In this document: in pieces, positions 44,181 through 53,050 of the stretch | Position numbering within the stretch: the stretch's first letter is position 1 | Layout of the letters: each line of letters opens with the position of its first letter | Assembly (NCBI RefSeq): GCF_025465275.1 | Contig: NZ_JAODNK010000153.1 | Span: forward strand, 186,001-250,000 | Direction: 5' to 3' | DNA length: 64,000 nucleotides | Origin: Nocardia sp. | GTDB lineage: Bacteria > Actinomycetota > Actinomycetes > Mycobacteriales > Mycobacteriaceae | Notes under the pieces: model-generated | Databases searched by the model: none | Seen by the model: only the letters and a program-made list of their open reading frames with translations | Told to the model about the DNA's origin: nothing | Position numbers and translations under genes: made by a program

Positions 44181-44314
44181 GCCCTCCGCTTCGCTCCGGG
44201 CAGGGTCGCGGCCCCTGGTCCCGGTTCTTCCCTCCCTCCGCTCCTCCGCTTCGCTCCCCCGCTCCAAGGCGCAGGTCTATGGAGCCGCAGTCCAGAACCG
44301 GGACGGCCGCGACC
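44181..44314 (-). repeat. Nested GC-rich stem-loop repeat, copy 1
   Basis: Outer arms GGTCGCGGCC (44204-44213) and GGCCGCGACC (44305-44314) and inner arms GTCCCGGTTCT (44218-44228) and AGAACCGGGAC (44294-44304) pair perfectly. The loop is rich in GGAGCGAAGCGGAGG-type units. It is related to copy 2 at 46201-46306, with compensating base changes in the outer stem. The rest of the 287 bases between pabC and ygfZ holds no gene. Confidence 0.65.
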
Positions 44315-44407
44315 TTGGGAGTGGTGTCGCTTAACACACTCGAGGAGGTCACAGCGCTTCACGCGACTGGGTGAGCGGACGGCGTCTGTAGGTCACGCTA
44401 GGGTGGG

Positions 44408-45520
44408 GTGGTGTCCTTCGAGGTAGCACCCAGTCCGATTCTGCAGGTTCCAGGGGCTGTCGCGGGGCCGCCCGAGTCACCGGATGCGGCCGTCGCGTGG
44501 CATTACGGGGATCCACTGGGTGAGCAGCGCGCCGCGGTTCAGCGTGCGGCAATGGTGGACAGATCGCATCGATTCGTCATCAGCATCACCGGAAAAGAAC
44601 GCCTGAGCTGGCTGCACACCATCTCCAGTCAGGCCGTGGCCGGGCTGCAGGACGGGCAGTCCGCCGAGAATCTGGATCTCGATCTGAACGGCCGGGTGCT
44701 GCACCACTTCGTGCTCACCGAGCTGGACGGCACGGTGTGGATCGATACCGAGGCCGAACGCGGACCGGACCTGCTGAGCTTCCTGCAGAAGATGGTGTTC
44801 TGGGCCGACGCCAAACCCGAAGCCGCCCCCGACCACGCGATATTGACCCTGCTGGGTCCGCGCATCACCGCCGAAACACTGGGCATCCCAAGCCTTCCCG
44901 AGGACTATCAGGCCGTACCGGTGCCCGGCGGCGGTTTCCTGCGCCGGATGCCCTGGCCCACCACCGATTCCTTCGACCTGCTCGTCCCCCGCGCCCAGCT
45001 CACCAACTGGTGGACGCGGCTGCGGGACGCCGGGGTGGAGGCGGCGGGCAGCTGGACCTTCGAGGCGCTGCGGGTGGCCGCGCTGCGCCCGCGCATCGGC
45101 ATCGATACCGATGACCGCACCATTCCGCACGAGGCGAACTGGGTCGGCGGCATCGAGGAGCACGGGGCCGTACACCTGAACAAGGGCTGCTATCGCGGTC
45201 AGGAGACGGTGGCCCGGGTCCACAATCTCGGTAAGCCGCCGCGGAATCTGGTGCTGCTGCATCTGGACGGCTCGGCCGACTCCCGCCCGGCCCCCGGAGA
45301 CGCGGTGACGGCCGGCGGGCGCACGGTGGGCGTGCTGGGCACGGTCATCGACCACTACGAACTCGGCCCGATCGCGCTGGCGCTGGTCAAACGCAGTGTG
45401 CCCGCGGACACCCCGCTCGGGGCCGGCCCGTGCGCGGCGTCGATCGACCCGGATTCCGTTCCCGCGCACGATGAACCGCAGGCCGGCCGGCTCGCCGTCG
45501 AAAGGCTGCGCGGCCGATGA
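44408..45520 (+). CDS. ygfZ: YgfZ/GcvT-domain folate-binding protein
   Basis: A 370-residue protein related to the T protein of glycine cleavage. The signature KGCYRGQE of the YgfZ family is present near residue 260. YgfZ uses folate to help repair or mature iron-sulfur enzymes. It corresponds to Rv0811c. The start is a GTG at 44408 (or the next codon). Its stop overlaps the start of the MOSC gene by four bases. Confidence 0.88.
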   Translation: MVSFEVAPSPILQVPGAVAGPPESPDAAVAWHYGDPLGEQRAAVQRAAMVDRSHRFVISITGKERLSWLHTISSQAVAGLQDGQSAENLDLDLNGRVLHHFVLTELDGTVWIDTEAERGPDLLSFLQKMVFWADAKPEAAPDHAILTLLGPRITAETLGIPSLPEDYQAVPVPGGGFLRRMPWPTTDSFDLLVPRAQLTNWWTRLRDAGVEAAGSWTFEALRVAALRPRIGIDTDDRTIPHEANWVGGIEEHGAVHLNKGCYRGQETVARVHNLGKPPRNLVLLHLDGSADSRPAPGDAVTAGGRTVGVLGTVIDHYELGPIALALVKRSVPADTPLGAGPCAASIDPDSVPAHDEPQAGRLAVERLRGR

Positions 45521-46170
45521 GCTCACTCGCCGGCCGAGTGCTCGCCGTGTGTGTGGTGCACGAGGAACTCGAGGACGCCGGGCGAGTCGGTCGCACCGCC
45601 ATCGACAAACGTCCGGTGCCGCATCGGGTTCCGGTGCGGGCGCTGGGCCTCGAGGGTGATCACGTCTGCGATACCGAGCACCACGGCGGCGTGCATCAGG
45701 CCGTCTACGCCTATGCCGAGGCGGACGCGCAGAGCTGGTCCGCCGAGCTCGATCGCGAGCTGGCGGTCGGCTGGTTCGGCGAAAACCTGCGTGTCAGCGG
45801 CATTCCGGTGAGCGATGCGGTGCTCGGCAGCCACTGGGCCGTCGGCGACACCCTGCTGGAGGTGTCCGCACCGCGTGTGCCGTGCGCGACCTTCCAGCGC
45901 TGGACCGGTGAGCAGCAGTGGGTGAAACGGTTCACCGCACAGGCGAATACGGGCGCCTACTTCCGGGTACTGACAGAGGGCACCATCGGCGCGGGCGACG
46001 AGGTGCGGGTGGTGCACGTGCCCGCGCACGGCGTCACCGTGCGCGATCTGTTCACCGGTGCCGATATGGCTCGCCTGGACCTGTTGCTGGAGTCCGAGCC
46101 GACCATTTCCGACGATGTGCGCGTGCAGATCGACCGGCACCGCCGCCGCCACGTAGGAGCAAGTCGATGA
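45517..46170 (+). CDS. MOSC-domain protein (YiiM-like)
   Basis: A 217-residue protein with a MOSC domain. The characteristic conserved cysteine lies in APRVPCATFQRW and the H..HGGVHQAVYAYA segment is typical. MOSC proteins bind molybdenum-cofactor or move sulfur to it; YiiM detoxifies N-hydroxylated compounds. The C-terminal helical pair matches YiiM. ATG overlaps the ygfZ stop. The physiological substrate here is not known. Confidence 0.85.
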   Translation: MSSLAGRVLAVCVVHEELEDAGRVGRTAIDKRPVPHRVPVRALGLEGDHVCDTEHHGGVHQAVYAYAEADAQSWSAELDRELAVGWFGENLRVSGIPVSDAVLGSHWAVGDTLLEVSAPRVPCATFQRWTGEQQWVKRFTAQANTGAYFRVLTEGTIGAGDEVRVVHVPAHGVTVRDLFTGADMARLDLLLESEPTISDDVRVQIDRHRRRHVGASR

Positions 46171-46200
46171 AAGAGATTCCACTCCAAGCGCATACACCCG

Positions 46201-46306
46201 GTTCGCGGCCCGGCTCGGTTCTGGAGCGACGAAGCGAAGGAGCGCAGCGACTGAGCGTAGGAGTGAAGAACCGGGCTTGCAGGGCCGCGAACAGCCGGAG
46301 CGGAGC
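46201..46306 (+). repeat. Nested GC-rich stem-loop repeat, copy 2
   Basis: Outer arms GTTCGCGGCCC (46201-46211) and GGGCCGCGAAC (46282-46292) pair perfectly. Inner arms CTCGGTTCT (46214-46222) and AGAACCGGG (46267-46275) pair with one mismatch. The tail GGAGCGGAGCGGAGG continues into the ribosome site of the asparaginase gene. It is related to copy 1 at 44181-44314. Confidence 0.65.
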
Positions 46307-46315
46307 GGAGGCAAA

Positions 46316-47278
46316 ATGAGCACAGATCTGGTCGAGGTGGTGCGCTCCGGTTTTCGGGAGTGCGTGCATCGCGGTTCCGCGGTGGTATTGCGCCCGGACG
46401 GTGAGCCGGTGGTCTCGGTCGGCGAGGTGCACGGTCCGATCTTCCCGCGCTCCACCAATAAGCCGCTGCAGGCGCTCACCCTGCTGCGCAATGGTTTCGA
46501 GCCGATCGACGACGCCGAACTGGCCATCACGACCGCCTCGCATTTCGGCGAAGCGGATCACGTGGAGCTGGTGCAACGGCTGCTGGACCGCTTCGGCTTC
46601 ACCGAGGATCAGCTGGAGTGCCCGCCCGATCTGCCGTTCGAGGACCAGGCTCGCGCCGAGGTCCTCGCGGGCGCAGACCGCGGCAAGGCCGCCCGCCGGA
46701 TCTTCATGAACTGCTCCGGCAAGCATGCCGCCATGCTCGCCACCTGCAAGATCAATGACTGGCCGACCGCCGGCTACCTGGACATCGGGCATCCGCTGCA
46801 GCAGGCGGTACTGGAGACGATCACCGATGTGACCGGTGAGCCGGAGACCGATCTCGGCATCGACGGCTGCGGTCTGCCGATCGTCCCGGTGTCACTGGTG
46901 AATCTGGCCCGCGCCTACGCCACCCTCGCGACGGCACCCGAAGCAAGTCCGGAACGCCGGATCGCGGACGCGATTCGCGCCTATCCGCGAGTGATTTCCG
47001 GCACGGACGGGCCGGATTTCCGCGTGATGACGGCAACGCCCGGACTGGTCTGCAAGATCGGCGCGGACGGCGTGCACGCAGGCGCGCTGCCCGACGGCAG
47101 CGCCTTCGCCTACAAAATCGATGACGGCGCGGATCGCGCCCGGCTGCCGCTGACCCTCGCGCTGCTGCAGCGTATGGGTATCGAATGGTCCGGCGAGCAC
47201 GCGGAACTGGCGGCGCCGGCGGTACTCGGGGGTGGTGCTCGGGTCGGCATCATTCGAGCTGTTCCGGGGGTGCTCTGA
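46316..47278 (+). CDS. Asparaginase II-type enzyme (Rhizobium AnsA-like family)
   Basis: A 320-residue protein of the PF06089 asparaginase family, unrelated in fold to the E. coli enzymes. Family motifs are RSTNKPLQAL, TTASHFGEADH, NCSGKHAAML and GIDGCGLPIVPV. The SxxK-like pair and the conserved cysteine are thus present. The start ATG at 46316 uses GGAGG from the preceding repeat as ribosome site. It should hydrolyse L-asparagine to aspartate and ammonia in the cytoplasm. Confidence 0.87.
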   Translation: MSTDLVEVVRSGFRECVHRGSAVVLRPDGEPVVSVGEVHGPIFPRSTNKPLQALTLLRNGFEPIDDAELAITTASHFGEADHVELVQRLLDRFGFTEDQLECPPDLPFEDQARAEVLAGADRGKAARRIFMNCSGKHAAMLATCKINDWPTAGYLDIGHPLQQAVLETITDVTGEPETDLGIDGCGLPIVPVSLVNLARAYATLATAPEASPERRIADAIRAYPRVISGTDGPDFRVMTATPGLVCKIGADGVHAGALPDGSAFAYKIDDGADRARLPLTLALLQRMGIEWSGEHAELAAPAVLGGGARVGIIRAVPGVL

Positions 47279-47485
47279 CTCCGCGCGACCCGTTCGCAAC
47301 CCGGTCCCACGCGGCCGCGGGTCGCTCGCCGCGACGGCGGTGGGCGGCACTTCCACGGTTTCTGCCCCACTCCTGGAAGCGAGACCGCCGGACACACGCT
47401 AAAGTGTCTGTCAGGAAGATTATTAATTCGAACGGGGCCGCCAAACCACCCCAGGCCGCCCCGCAGTGACGCGAGGGGGTCAGCC

Positions 47486-47710
47486 ATGGGCCGTGGCCGG
47501 GCTAAGGCAAAGCAGACCAAGGTGGCGCGCGAGCTCAAGTACAGCTCAGCGCCGACCGACTTCAAGAACCTCCAGCGCGAGCTGGGGGGGAGTGAGCTGT
47601 CGGGAAGTCCTTCCGACTTGCCGCGAAGCGATGTGCTCTCCGATGAGCATGACGCGAAGGACTCGCAGTCGAGCTGGGAACAAGACGACTACGACGACTG
47701 GCGCCGCTGA
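47486..47710 (+). CDS. DUF3073 protein
   Basis: A 74-residue basic/acidic protein with the conserved actinobacterial start MGRGRAKAKQTKVARELKY and an acidic C-terminal end (WEQDDYDDW). It corresponds to Rv0810c; function unknown. The order DUF3073-purM is conserved in Mycobacteriales. Confidence 0.88.
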   Translation: MGRGRAKAKQTKVARELKYSSAPTDFKNLQRELGGSELSGSPSDLPRSDVLSDEHDAKDSQSSWEQDDYDDWRR

Positions 47711-47731
47711 CTCGGATTGATCGACGTACCA

Positions 47732-47758
47732 AGGGGAGGCCGTAGTGGTCTCCCCCTT
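47732..47758 (+). terminator. Terminator after the DUF3073 gene
   Basis: AAGGGGAG pairs with CTCCCC(C)TT with one bulged C, a short distance after the stop. The next 190 bases up to the purM terminator hold no gene. Confidence 0.5.
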
Positions 47759-47947
47759 CGGCACTGCGATGTCACCGAGGCTCCGACGATGTATTGAGGA
47801 TTGCTGATCAGCGTCTCGTCCGCGTGGGTGGGGCGTCGATGCGTGTTCTGTACTCGCACACCGGAATTGCGTGCTCTCGGCCGTTCCGGCCTCGGTGGTC
47901 CCGAAGTGGCGGGGCCGCAACGACATCCGGCATTCCAGACATAAAGC

Positions 47948-47983
47948 ACGGCCCCGGTCACTCCTAGGAGTGACCGGGGCCGT
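47948..47983. terminator. Strong palindromic terminator after purM
   Basis: ACGGCCCCGGTCACTCC (47948-47964) pairs with GGAGTGACCGGGGCCGT (47967-47983), a perfect 17-base stem around TA, about 60 bases beyond the purM stop. Confidence 0.75.
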
Positions 47984-48040
47984 TGCTGTCGTTTCGCTCA
48001 GATGCCTTGGCGGGCCGCCGTAGCGGCCCCCGCAGGTGGA

Positions 48041-49120
48041 TCAGAAGCGCGGGTGGTCGCCCAGCAGCACGGCGCGCTGTGCGTCGGCGTCCTTGGCCTT
48101 CTTGACCGTGCCCAGCGTCCAGCAGTCGATGTGGCGGGCGGTGAGCACCGCCAGCGCGCGATCGGCATCCTCGGGCGCCACGATGGCGACCATGCCGACG
48201 CCCATATTGAAGGTCTTCTCCATCTCGTCGCGCTCGACGCGGCCGCGCTGCGCGATCAGCTTGAAGACCGGAGCGGGGCTCCAGGTGCCGCGATCCAGCT
48301 CGGCCAGCAGGCCGGCCGGGAGCACGCGGGCCAGGTTGCTGGCCAGGCCGCCGCCGGTGACGTGCGAGAAGGTGCGCACGTCGGTCTCGGCGATCAGCGC
48401 CAGGCAGTCCTTGGCGTAGATCTTGGTCGGCTCGAGCAGCTCCTCGCCGAGGGTGCGGCCGAACTCCTCGACATGCCCGGACAGCTGCATGCGGTCGATG
48501 TCCAGCAGCACCTTGCGGGCCAGGCTGTAGCCATTGGAGTGCAGGCCGGACGAGCCCATGCCGATGATGACGTCGCCGGGGCGCACGCGGTCGGGGCCGA
48601 GTACCGCATCGGCTTCCACCACGCCGACGCCGGTGCCGGAGATGTCGTAATCGTCCGCCCCCATCAGGCCCGGGTGTTCCGCGGTCTCACCACCGAGCAG
48701 GGCGCAGCCGGCCAGGATGCAACCTTCGGCAATGCCGGAGACGATCTGGGCGACGCGCTCCGGGACGACCTTGCCGACGGCGATGTAGTCCTGCAGGAAC
48801 AGCGGTTCCGCGCCACACACCACCAGATCGTCGACAACCATGGCGACCAGATCCAGGCCCACGGTGTCGTGCTTGTCCATGGCCTGAGCGATCGCGATCT
48901 TGGTGCCGACGCCGTCGGTGGAGGCAGCCAGCAGCGGCTCCTTGTATCCACCCTTCAGCGCGAACAGTCCGGCGAAACCGCCGAGTCCACCCTGAACCTC
49001 GGGCCGGCTGGCCTTCTTGGCCAGCGGTGCGAACAGTGCTACTGCGCGGTCGCCGGCTTCGATATCCACTCCGGCCGCCGCGTAGGAAGCACCGGCGCCA
49101 CTGGGTGTCTGTTCAGTCAT
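48041..49120 (-). CDS. purM: Phosphoribosylformylglycinamidine cyclo-ligase
   Basis: A 359-residue enzyme of the fifth step of purine synthesis (FGAM to AIR). The motifs STDGVGTKI, DLVAMVVDDLVVCGAEPLF and GCALLGGETAEHPG and the glycine-rich GMGSSGLHSNGYSLARKVL are those of PurM. The start is ATG 49120; an in-frame extension upstream has no support. It is separated from purF by an ABC importer operon here, whereas the two are neighbours in M. tuberculosis. Confidence 0.93.
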   Translation of the reverse strand: MTEQTPSGAGASYAAAGVDIEAGDRAVALFAPLAKKASRPEVQGGLGGFAGLFALKGGYKEPLLAASTDGVGTKIAIAQAMDKHDTVGLDLVAMVVDDLVVCGAEPLFLQDYIAVGKVVPERVAQIVSGIAEGCILAGCALLGGETAEHPGLMGADDYDISGTGVGVVEADAVLGPDRVRPGDVIIGMGSSGLHSNGYSLARKVLLDIDRMQLSGHVEEFGRTLGEELLEPTKIYAKDCLALIAETDVRTFSHVTGGGLASNLARVLPAGLLAELDRGTWSPAPVFKLIAQRGRVERDEMEKTFNMGVGMVAIVAPEDADRALAVLTARHIDCWTLGTVKKAKDADAQRAVLLGDHPRF

Positions 49121-49321
49121 TGTCGGGGAGAGCTCCAAGCCGAATCGGGGTGGATAGATGCATGTAAAGACTAGCCGATCCGCCTCCCCGGAACTTAAGC
49201 GCACAGTTTGGGAGCCGTTGACCGTTGGGGACGCGTACCAGCGGTTTGGTGAAACAACCATCTTGGACGTACCCGAGGAGTTACCCCGATCCTTGCGAAA
49301 TCAGTCGTCGCCTTCGGGACC

Positions 49322-51016
49322 TTACGAGATCAGTTGGCGCCTTTCTTCGCGGCGGCGGCGTTGTTCGACCGGGTCCGGGACGGGGACGGCGGCGACCAGA
49401 CGGCGGGTGTAGTCGTGGGTGGGATGGCGGAGGATTTGGTCGCGATTGCCCTGTTCGACGATCTCGCCCTGGTTGAGGACCGCTATGCGGTCGGCCAGTT
49501 GGTCGACTACGGCCAGGTCGTGGCTGATGAAGAGGCAAGCCCAGCCGTGTTCGCGCTGTAGGTCGGCGAAAAGTTCCAGAACTGTGGCTTGGACCGAGAC
49601 GTCGAGGGCGCTGGTGGGTTCGTCGGCTATGAGTAGGTCGGGGTTGAGGACCAGGGCTCGGGCGAGGCTGACGCGCTGGCGCTGGCCGCCGGACAATTCG
49701 TGTGGGTAGCGCTTTTCGGTATCGGCGGGGAGTTGGACGTCGTCGAGGAGTTGGCGGACTCGGGCGCGCAGGGCTGCGCCTTTGGCGGCGCGATGGACTA
49801 TCAGGGGTTCTGCCACACAGTCACCGACGGTGAGGCGGGGGTTCAGGGAGGTTGCGGGATCCTGGAAGACGAATCCCAGTCTGCGGCGGAGGGGGCGGAG
49901 GCGGCGCTCCGATAATCCGGTCAGTTCGGAGCCGAGGACGCGCACCGAGCCGCCCGAGGCGCGCTGCAGTCCGGCGGTGCAGCGGCCGATGGTGGATTTG
50001 CCGGAGCCGGATTCGCCGACCAGGCCGAGGGTCTCGCCGGGGGCGATGGCGAGGCTGACGCCGCGCACGGCCCGAAATGGCGGCCGCCCCAGACCACTTG
50101 GGAATTCGACGCTCAGGTCGCTGATCTCGAGGACCGCCTCCGGTCGCTCGGCGGGCGACTCGGTCTCGGTCACCGATTCGATTGCCGCCGGCCGGGTCGA
50201 TGTCCCGAGGTGTGGCACGGCCGCGAGCAGCGCTCGGGTGTATTCGTGAGCGGGGTGCGCGAAAAGGTCGTCCACCGTGGCTGTTTCGACGACACGCCCG
50301 GCGCGCATGACGACTACGCGGTCGGCCAGGTCGGCGACGACGCCCATATTGTGGGTGATGAGGACGATGGCGCTGCCGATGCGATCGCGCAGATCCCGTA
50401 GCAGTTCCAGGATTTCGGCCTGCACCGTCACATCGAGGGCGGTGGTCGGCTCGTCGGCGATGATCACCTTGGGTTCGCAGGCGATCGCGATGGCGATCAT
50501 GACGCGCTGCTTCTGCCCGCCGGAGAGTTGATGCGGGTAGTAGTCGACGCGGCGTTCCGGTTCCGGCAGGCCGACCAGGCGCAGCAGGTCGGTGGCGCGG
50601 GTCCGGGCGGCGATCCGGGTCATTCGCCGGTGTGCGCGAAGGGCTTCCATGATCTGGTAGCCGACGGTGAAGAGGGCGTCCAGGGCCGAGCCCGGTTCCT
50701 GGAAGATCATGGCGATATCGCCGCCGCGCACCGCGGTCAGCTGGCGCTCGGTCATGGCGGTGATCTCGGCGCTGCCGAGGGTGACGTGGCCCCGCACCCG
50801 CGCGGTGGCGGGCAGCAGGCCGATGGCGGTGCGGGAGCTCACCGATTTGCCGGACCCGGATTCGCCGACGACGGCGAGGACTTCGCCGGGGAACACCTCG
50901 TAGGAGACCTCGCTGACCGCGAACACCGGCCCGGCATCGGTGGCGAAGGTGACCGACAGGGAGTCGACGGACAGTGCGGGCCCGCCCTTTTCGCGGGTCT
51001 CGGCTTCACCCGGCAT
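49322..51016 (-). CDS. Dipeptide/oligopeptide-type ABC importer, fused ATP-binding subunits (DppD-DppF)
   Basis: A 564-residue protein with two ABC ATPase domains in one chain. The first has Walker A GESGSGKS, signature LSGGQKQR and DEPTTALD. The second has Walker A GESGSGKST, signature LSGGQRQR and DEPTSALD. The linker (about residues 255-290) joins the two. The start at 51016 has AGGAGG six bases upstream and overlaps the end of the permease gene. It is last in an A-B-C-DF operon inserted between purM and purF. Confidence 0.9.
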   Translation of the reverse strand: MPGEAETREKGGPALSVDSLSVTFATDAGPVFAVSEVSYEVFPGEVLAVVGESGSGKSVSSRTAIGLLPATARVRGHVTLGSAEITAMTERQLTAVRGGDIAMIFQEPGSALDALFTVGYQIMEALRAHRRMTRIAARTRATDLLRLVGLPEPERRVDYYPHQLSGGQKQRVMIAIAIACEPKVIIADEPTTALDVTVQAEILELLRDLRDRIGSAIVLITHNMGVVADLADRVVVMRAGRVVETATVDDLFAHPAHEYTRALLAAVPHLGTSTRPAAIESVTETESPAERPEAVLEISDLSVEFPSGLGRPPFRAVRGVSLAIAPGETLGLVGESGSGKSTIGRCTAGLQRASGGSVRVLGSELTGLSERRLRPLRRRLGFVFQDPATSLNPRLTVGDCVAEPLIVHRAAKGAALRARVRQLLDDVQLPADTEKRYPHELSGGQRQRVSLARALVLNPDLLIADEPTSALDVSVQATVLELFADLQREHGWACLFISHDLAVVDQLADRIAVLNQGEIVEQGNRDQILRHPTHDYTRRLVAAVPVPDPVEQRRRREERRQLIS

Positions 51017-52025
51017 CTTTTGCCTCCTCGAGGTTCGCGGTGTCCGCCGGGATATCGGCGGCCTCCACGCCACGCCGGGTGCGCAGCAGCGGGTTGAATA
51101 CTTCGTTGAGGCTCTCCCCCACCAGGGTCATGCCCAGCACCACGGTGACAATGGCGGAGCCCGGGAAGACGCCGGTCCACCAGATGCCGTCGGGCACATC
51201 GGCGAGCGCCTTGTTGAGATCGAAACCCCATTCCGCCGCCTGGGTCGGTTCGATGCCGAAGCCGAGGAAGCCGAGTCCGGCCAGGGTGAGAATTGCCTCC
51301 GCACCGTTGAGCGTGATGATCACCGGCAGCGACTGGGTGACATTGGCGAGGATGTGCCGGAACAGGATTCGCGTGGTCGATGCCCCGCTCACCCGGGCCG
51401 CATCCACGTACGGTTCGTTCTTCACCGCCACCGTCGCATTGCGTATCACCCGGAAGTACTGCGGTATGAAGATGACGGTGATGGCCACCGCCGCGGACAG
51501 CACGCCGCCGAGCTTGCTGGAGCTGCCGCCCGCCACCACGATCGACACCACGATGGCGAGCAGCAGGGTCGGGAATCCGTACATGGCATCCATGAACAGC
51601 ACCAGCACCCGGTCCACCCAGCGGCCGGCGTAGCCCGACACCAAACCCAGTGGGACACCGGTCAACAGCGACAGCAGCAGCGATACCGCGATCACGTAGA
51701 GCGCCGTGCGGGCGCCGTATACCACGCGGGAGAACACATCCTCGCCGCGCACCGAGGTGCCGAACCAGTGCTGCGCCGACGGCGCCTGCTGCCGCACGAA
51801 ATCCACTCCGTCGGCATGGTTCTGGGCGAACCCGTACGGCGCGATGAGCGGTGCGAACACCGCGCAGATCAGGAACACCGCAATCAGGAAGAGCCCGAAC
51901 AGCAGTGTGACCCTTTGCAATCCGTGCGTCATGGCGAATAGTCGCAGCCCCGGAAGGCCGCGCCGCTTGCCCCTCACAGCCAGCGGCGCGACTGCCGGTT
52001 CGGTCACTACTTCAGGTGCTGTCAT
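51006..52025 (-). CDS. Dipeptide-type ABC importer permease (DppC)
   Basis: A 339-residue permease with an N-terminal cytoplasmic region, a first helix near residue 40 (LLFGLFLIAVFLICAVF), the periplasmic SAQHWFGTSVRGEDVFSRV segment of DppC and about five further helices. The EAA-type loop reads YVDAARVSGASTTRILFRHI. Start ATG shares a base with the dppB stop (TGATG). Confidence 0.9.
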   Translation of the reverse strand: MTAPEVVTEPAVAPLAVRGKRRGLPGLRLFAMTHGLQRVTLLFGLFLIAVFLICAVFAPLIAPYGFAQNHADGVDFVRQQAPSAQHWFGTSVRGEDVFSRVVYGARTALYVIAVSLLLSLLTGVPLGLVSGYAGRWVDRVLVLFMDAMYGFPTLLLAIVVSIVVAGGSSSKLGGVLSAAVAITVIFIPQYFRVIRNATVAVKNEPYVDAARVSGASTTRILFRHILANVTQSLPVIITLNGAEAILTLAGLGFLGFGIEPTQAAEWGFDLNKALADVPDGIWWTGVFPGSAIVTVVLGMTLVGESLNEVFNPLLRTRRGVEAADIPADTANLEEAKDAG

Positions 52026-53050
52026 CAGAACCTCACCCTCGGGTCGATCAAGGCGACGATCACGTCCATGACGAAGCTCATGACCGCGACCACCAGTGCG
52101 ATGAATGCGACTATCCCCTGCACCGCAACAAAATCGCGGGCGGTGAGCAGCTCGGTGAGCTGATACCCGAGCCCCTTCCATTCGAAGGTCCGCTCGGTGA
52201 GCACCGCGCCGCCGAGCATGGTGGCGATGTACATGCCCATGACGGTGACAATGGGAATCAGCGCATTGCGGAAGGCGTGTCGCCGCGTCACCACCCGGGC
52301 GGACAGGCCGCGGGCGCGGGCGGCGTCCACATAATCGCTGCGCAGGGTCTGGATCAGATTGATCCGCACCAGCCGCAGGAAGACGCCCGCCGTGAGCAGA
52401 CCGAGCGAAAAGGCCGGGAGCACGGTGTGTTTCAGCACATCACCGAGATATCCCATATCCCCGTAGAGGATTGCGTCGATGAACAGGATGTTCGTCTTCG
52501 GCGACACGTGCTGCAGCGCCAATTCCACATTGGTGCTCGCCCGTCCGGACACCGGCAGCCAGCCCAGTTTCACCGAGAACAGCAGTTTGAGCAGCAATCC
52601 CACGAAGAACACGGGTGCGGCGTAGGCCAGGATGGCGAACAGCCGCAGCCCCGCGTCGGCGGCGGTATCGCGGCGGGTGGCCGCGTACCGGCCCAGCGGC
52701 ACGCCGATGGCGAAGGCCACCAGCAGCGCCCAGAACACCAGCTCCAGGGTGGCGGCCCCGTAGGTGGTGATGATGTCGCTGACGGCCCGATTGTCCTGGG
52801 AGCGGCCGAAATCCCCGCGCGCCAGGCCCGAGATGTAGTCCCAGTACTGGCGCAGGATCGGCCGGTCCAGGCCCGCATCGTGTTTGCGCTGGGCGAGCTG
52901 GTCGGGTGGCAGCCGACCGCCCAGCGCCGCCGTGATCGGGTCGCCCACCACCCGCATCAGGAAGAACACGACGGTCACCAGGATCCAGGCGGTGGGCACG
53001 ATCAACAGCAATCGCACCCCGAGGTAGCGCAGCAGGCGCGCGGAGATCAC
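52025..53050 (-). CDS. Dipeptide-type ABC importer permease (DppB)
   Basis: A 341-residue permease. The N-terminal helix is followed by GDPITAALGGRLPPDQ, a DppB mark. Six helices are expected, and the EAA-type loop reads YVDAARARGLSARVVTRRH. It begins with GTG at 53050, which overlaps the substrate-binding protein stop (GTGA). Confidence 0.9.
   Translation of the reverse strand: MISARLLRYLGVRLLLIVPTAWILVTVVFFLMRVVGDPITAALGGRLPPDQLAQRKHDAGLDRPILRQYWDYISGLARGDFGRSQDNRAVSDIITTYGAATLELVFWALLVAFAIGVPLGRYAATRRDTAADAGLRLFAILAYAAPVFFVGLLLKLLFSVKLGWLPVSGRASTNVELALQHVSPKTNILFIDAILYGDMGYLGDVLKHTVLPAFSLGLLTAGVFLRLVRINLIQTLRSDYVDAARARGLSARVVTRRHAFRNALIPIVTVMGMYIATMLGGAVLTERTFEWKGLGYQLTELLTARDFVAVQGIVAFIALVVAVMSFVMDVIVALIDPRVRF

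Noticed and set aside
47546..47926. A 126-codon minus-strand frame after the DUF3073 gene
   Set aside because: It runs antisense into DUF3073 and has no ribosome site or motif; the stretch is treated as intergenic.
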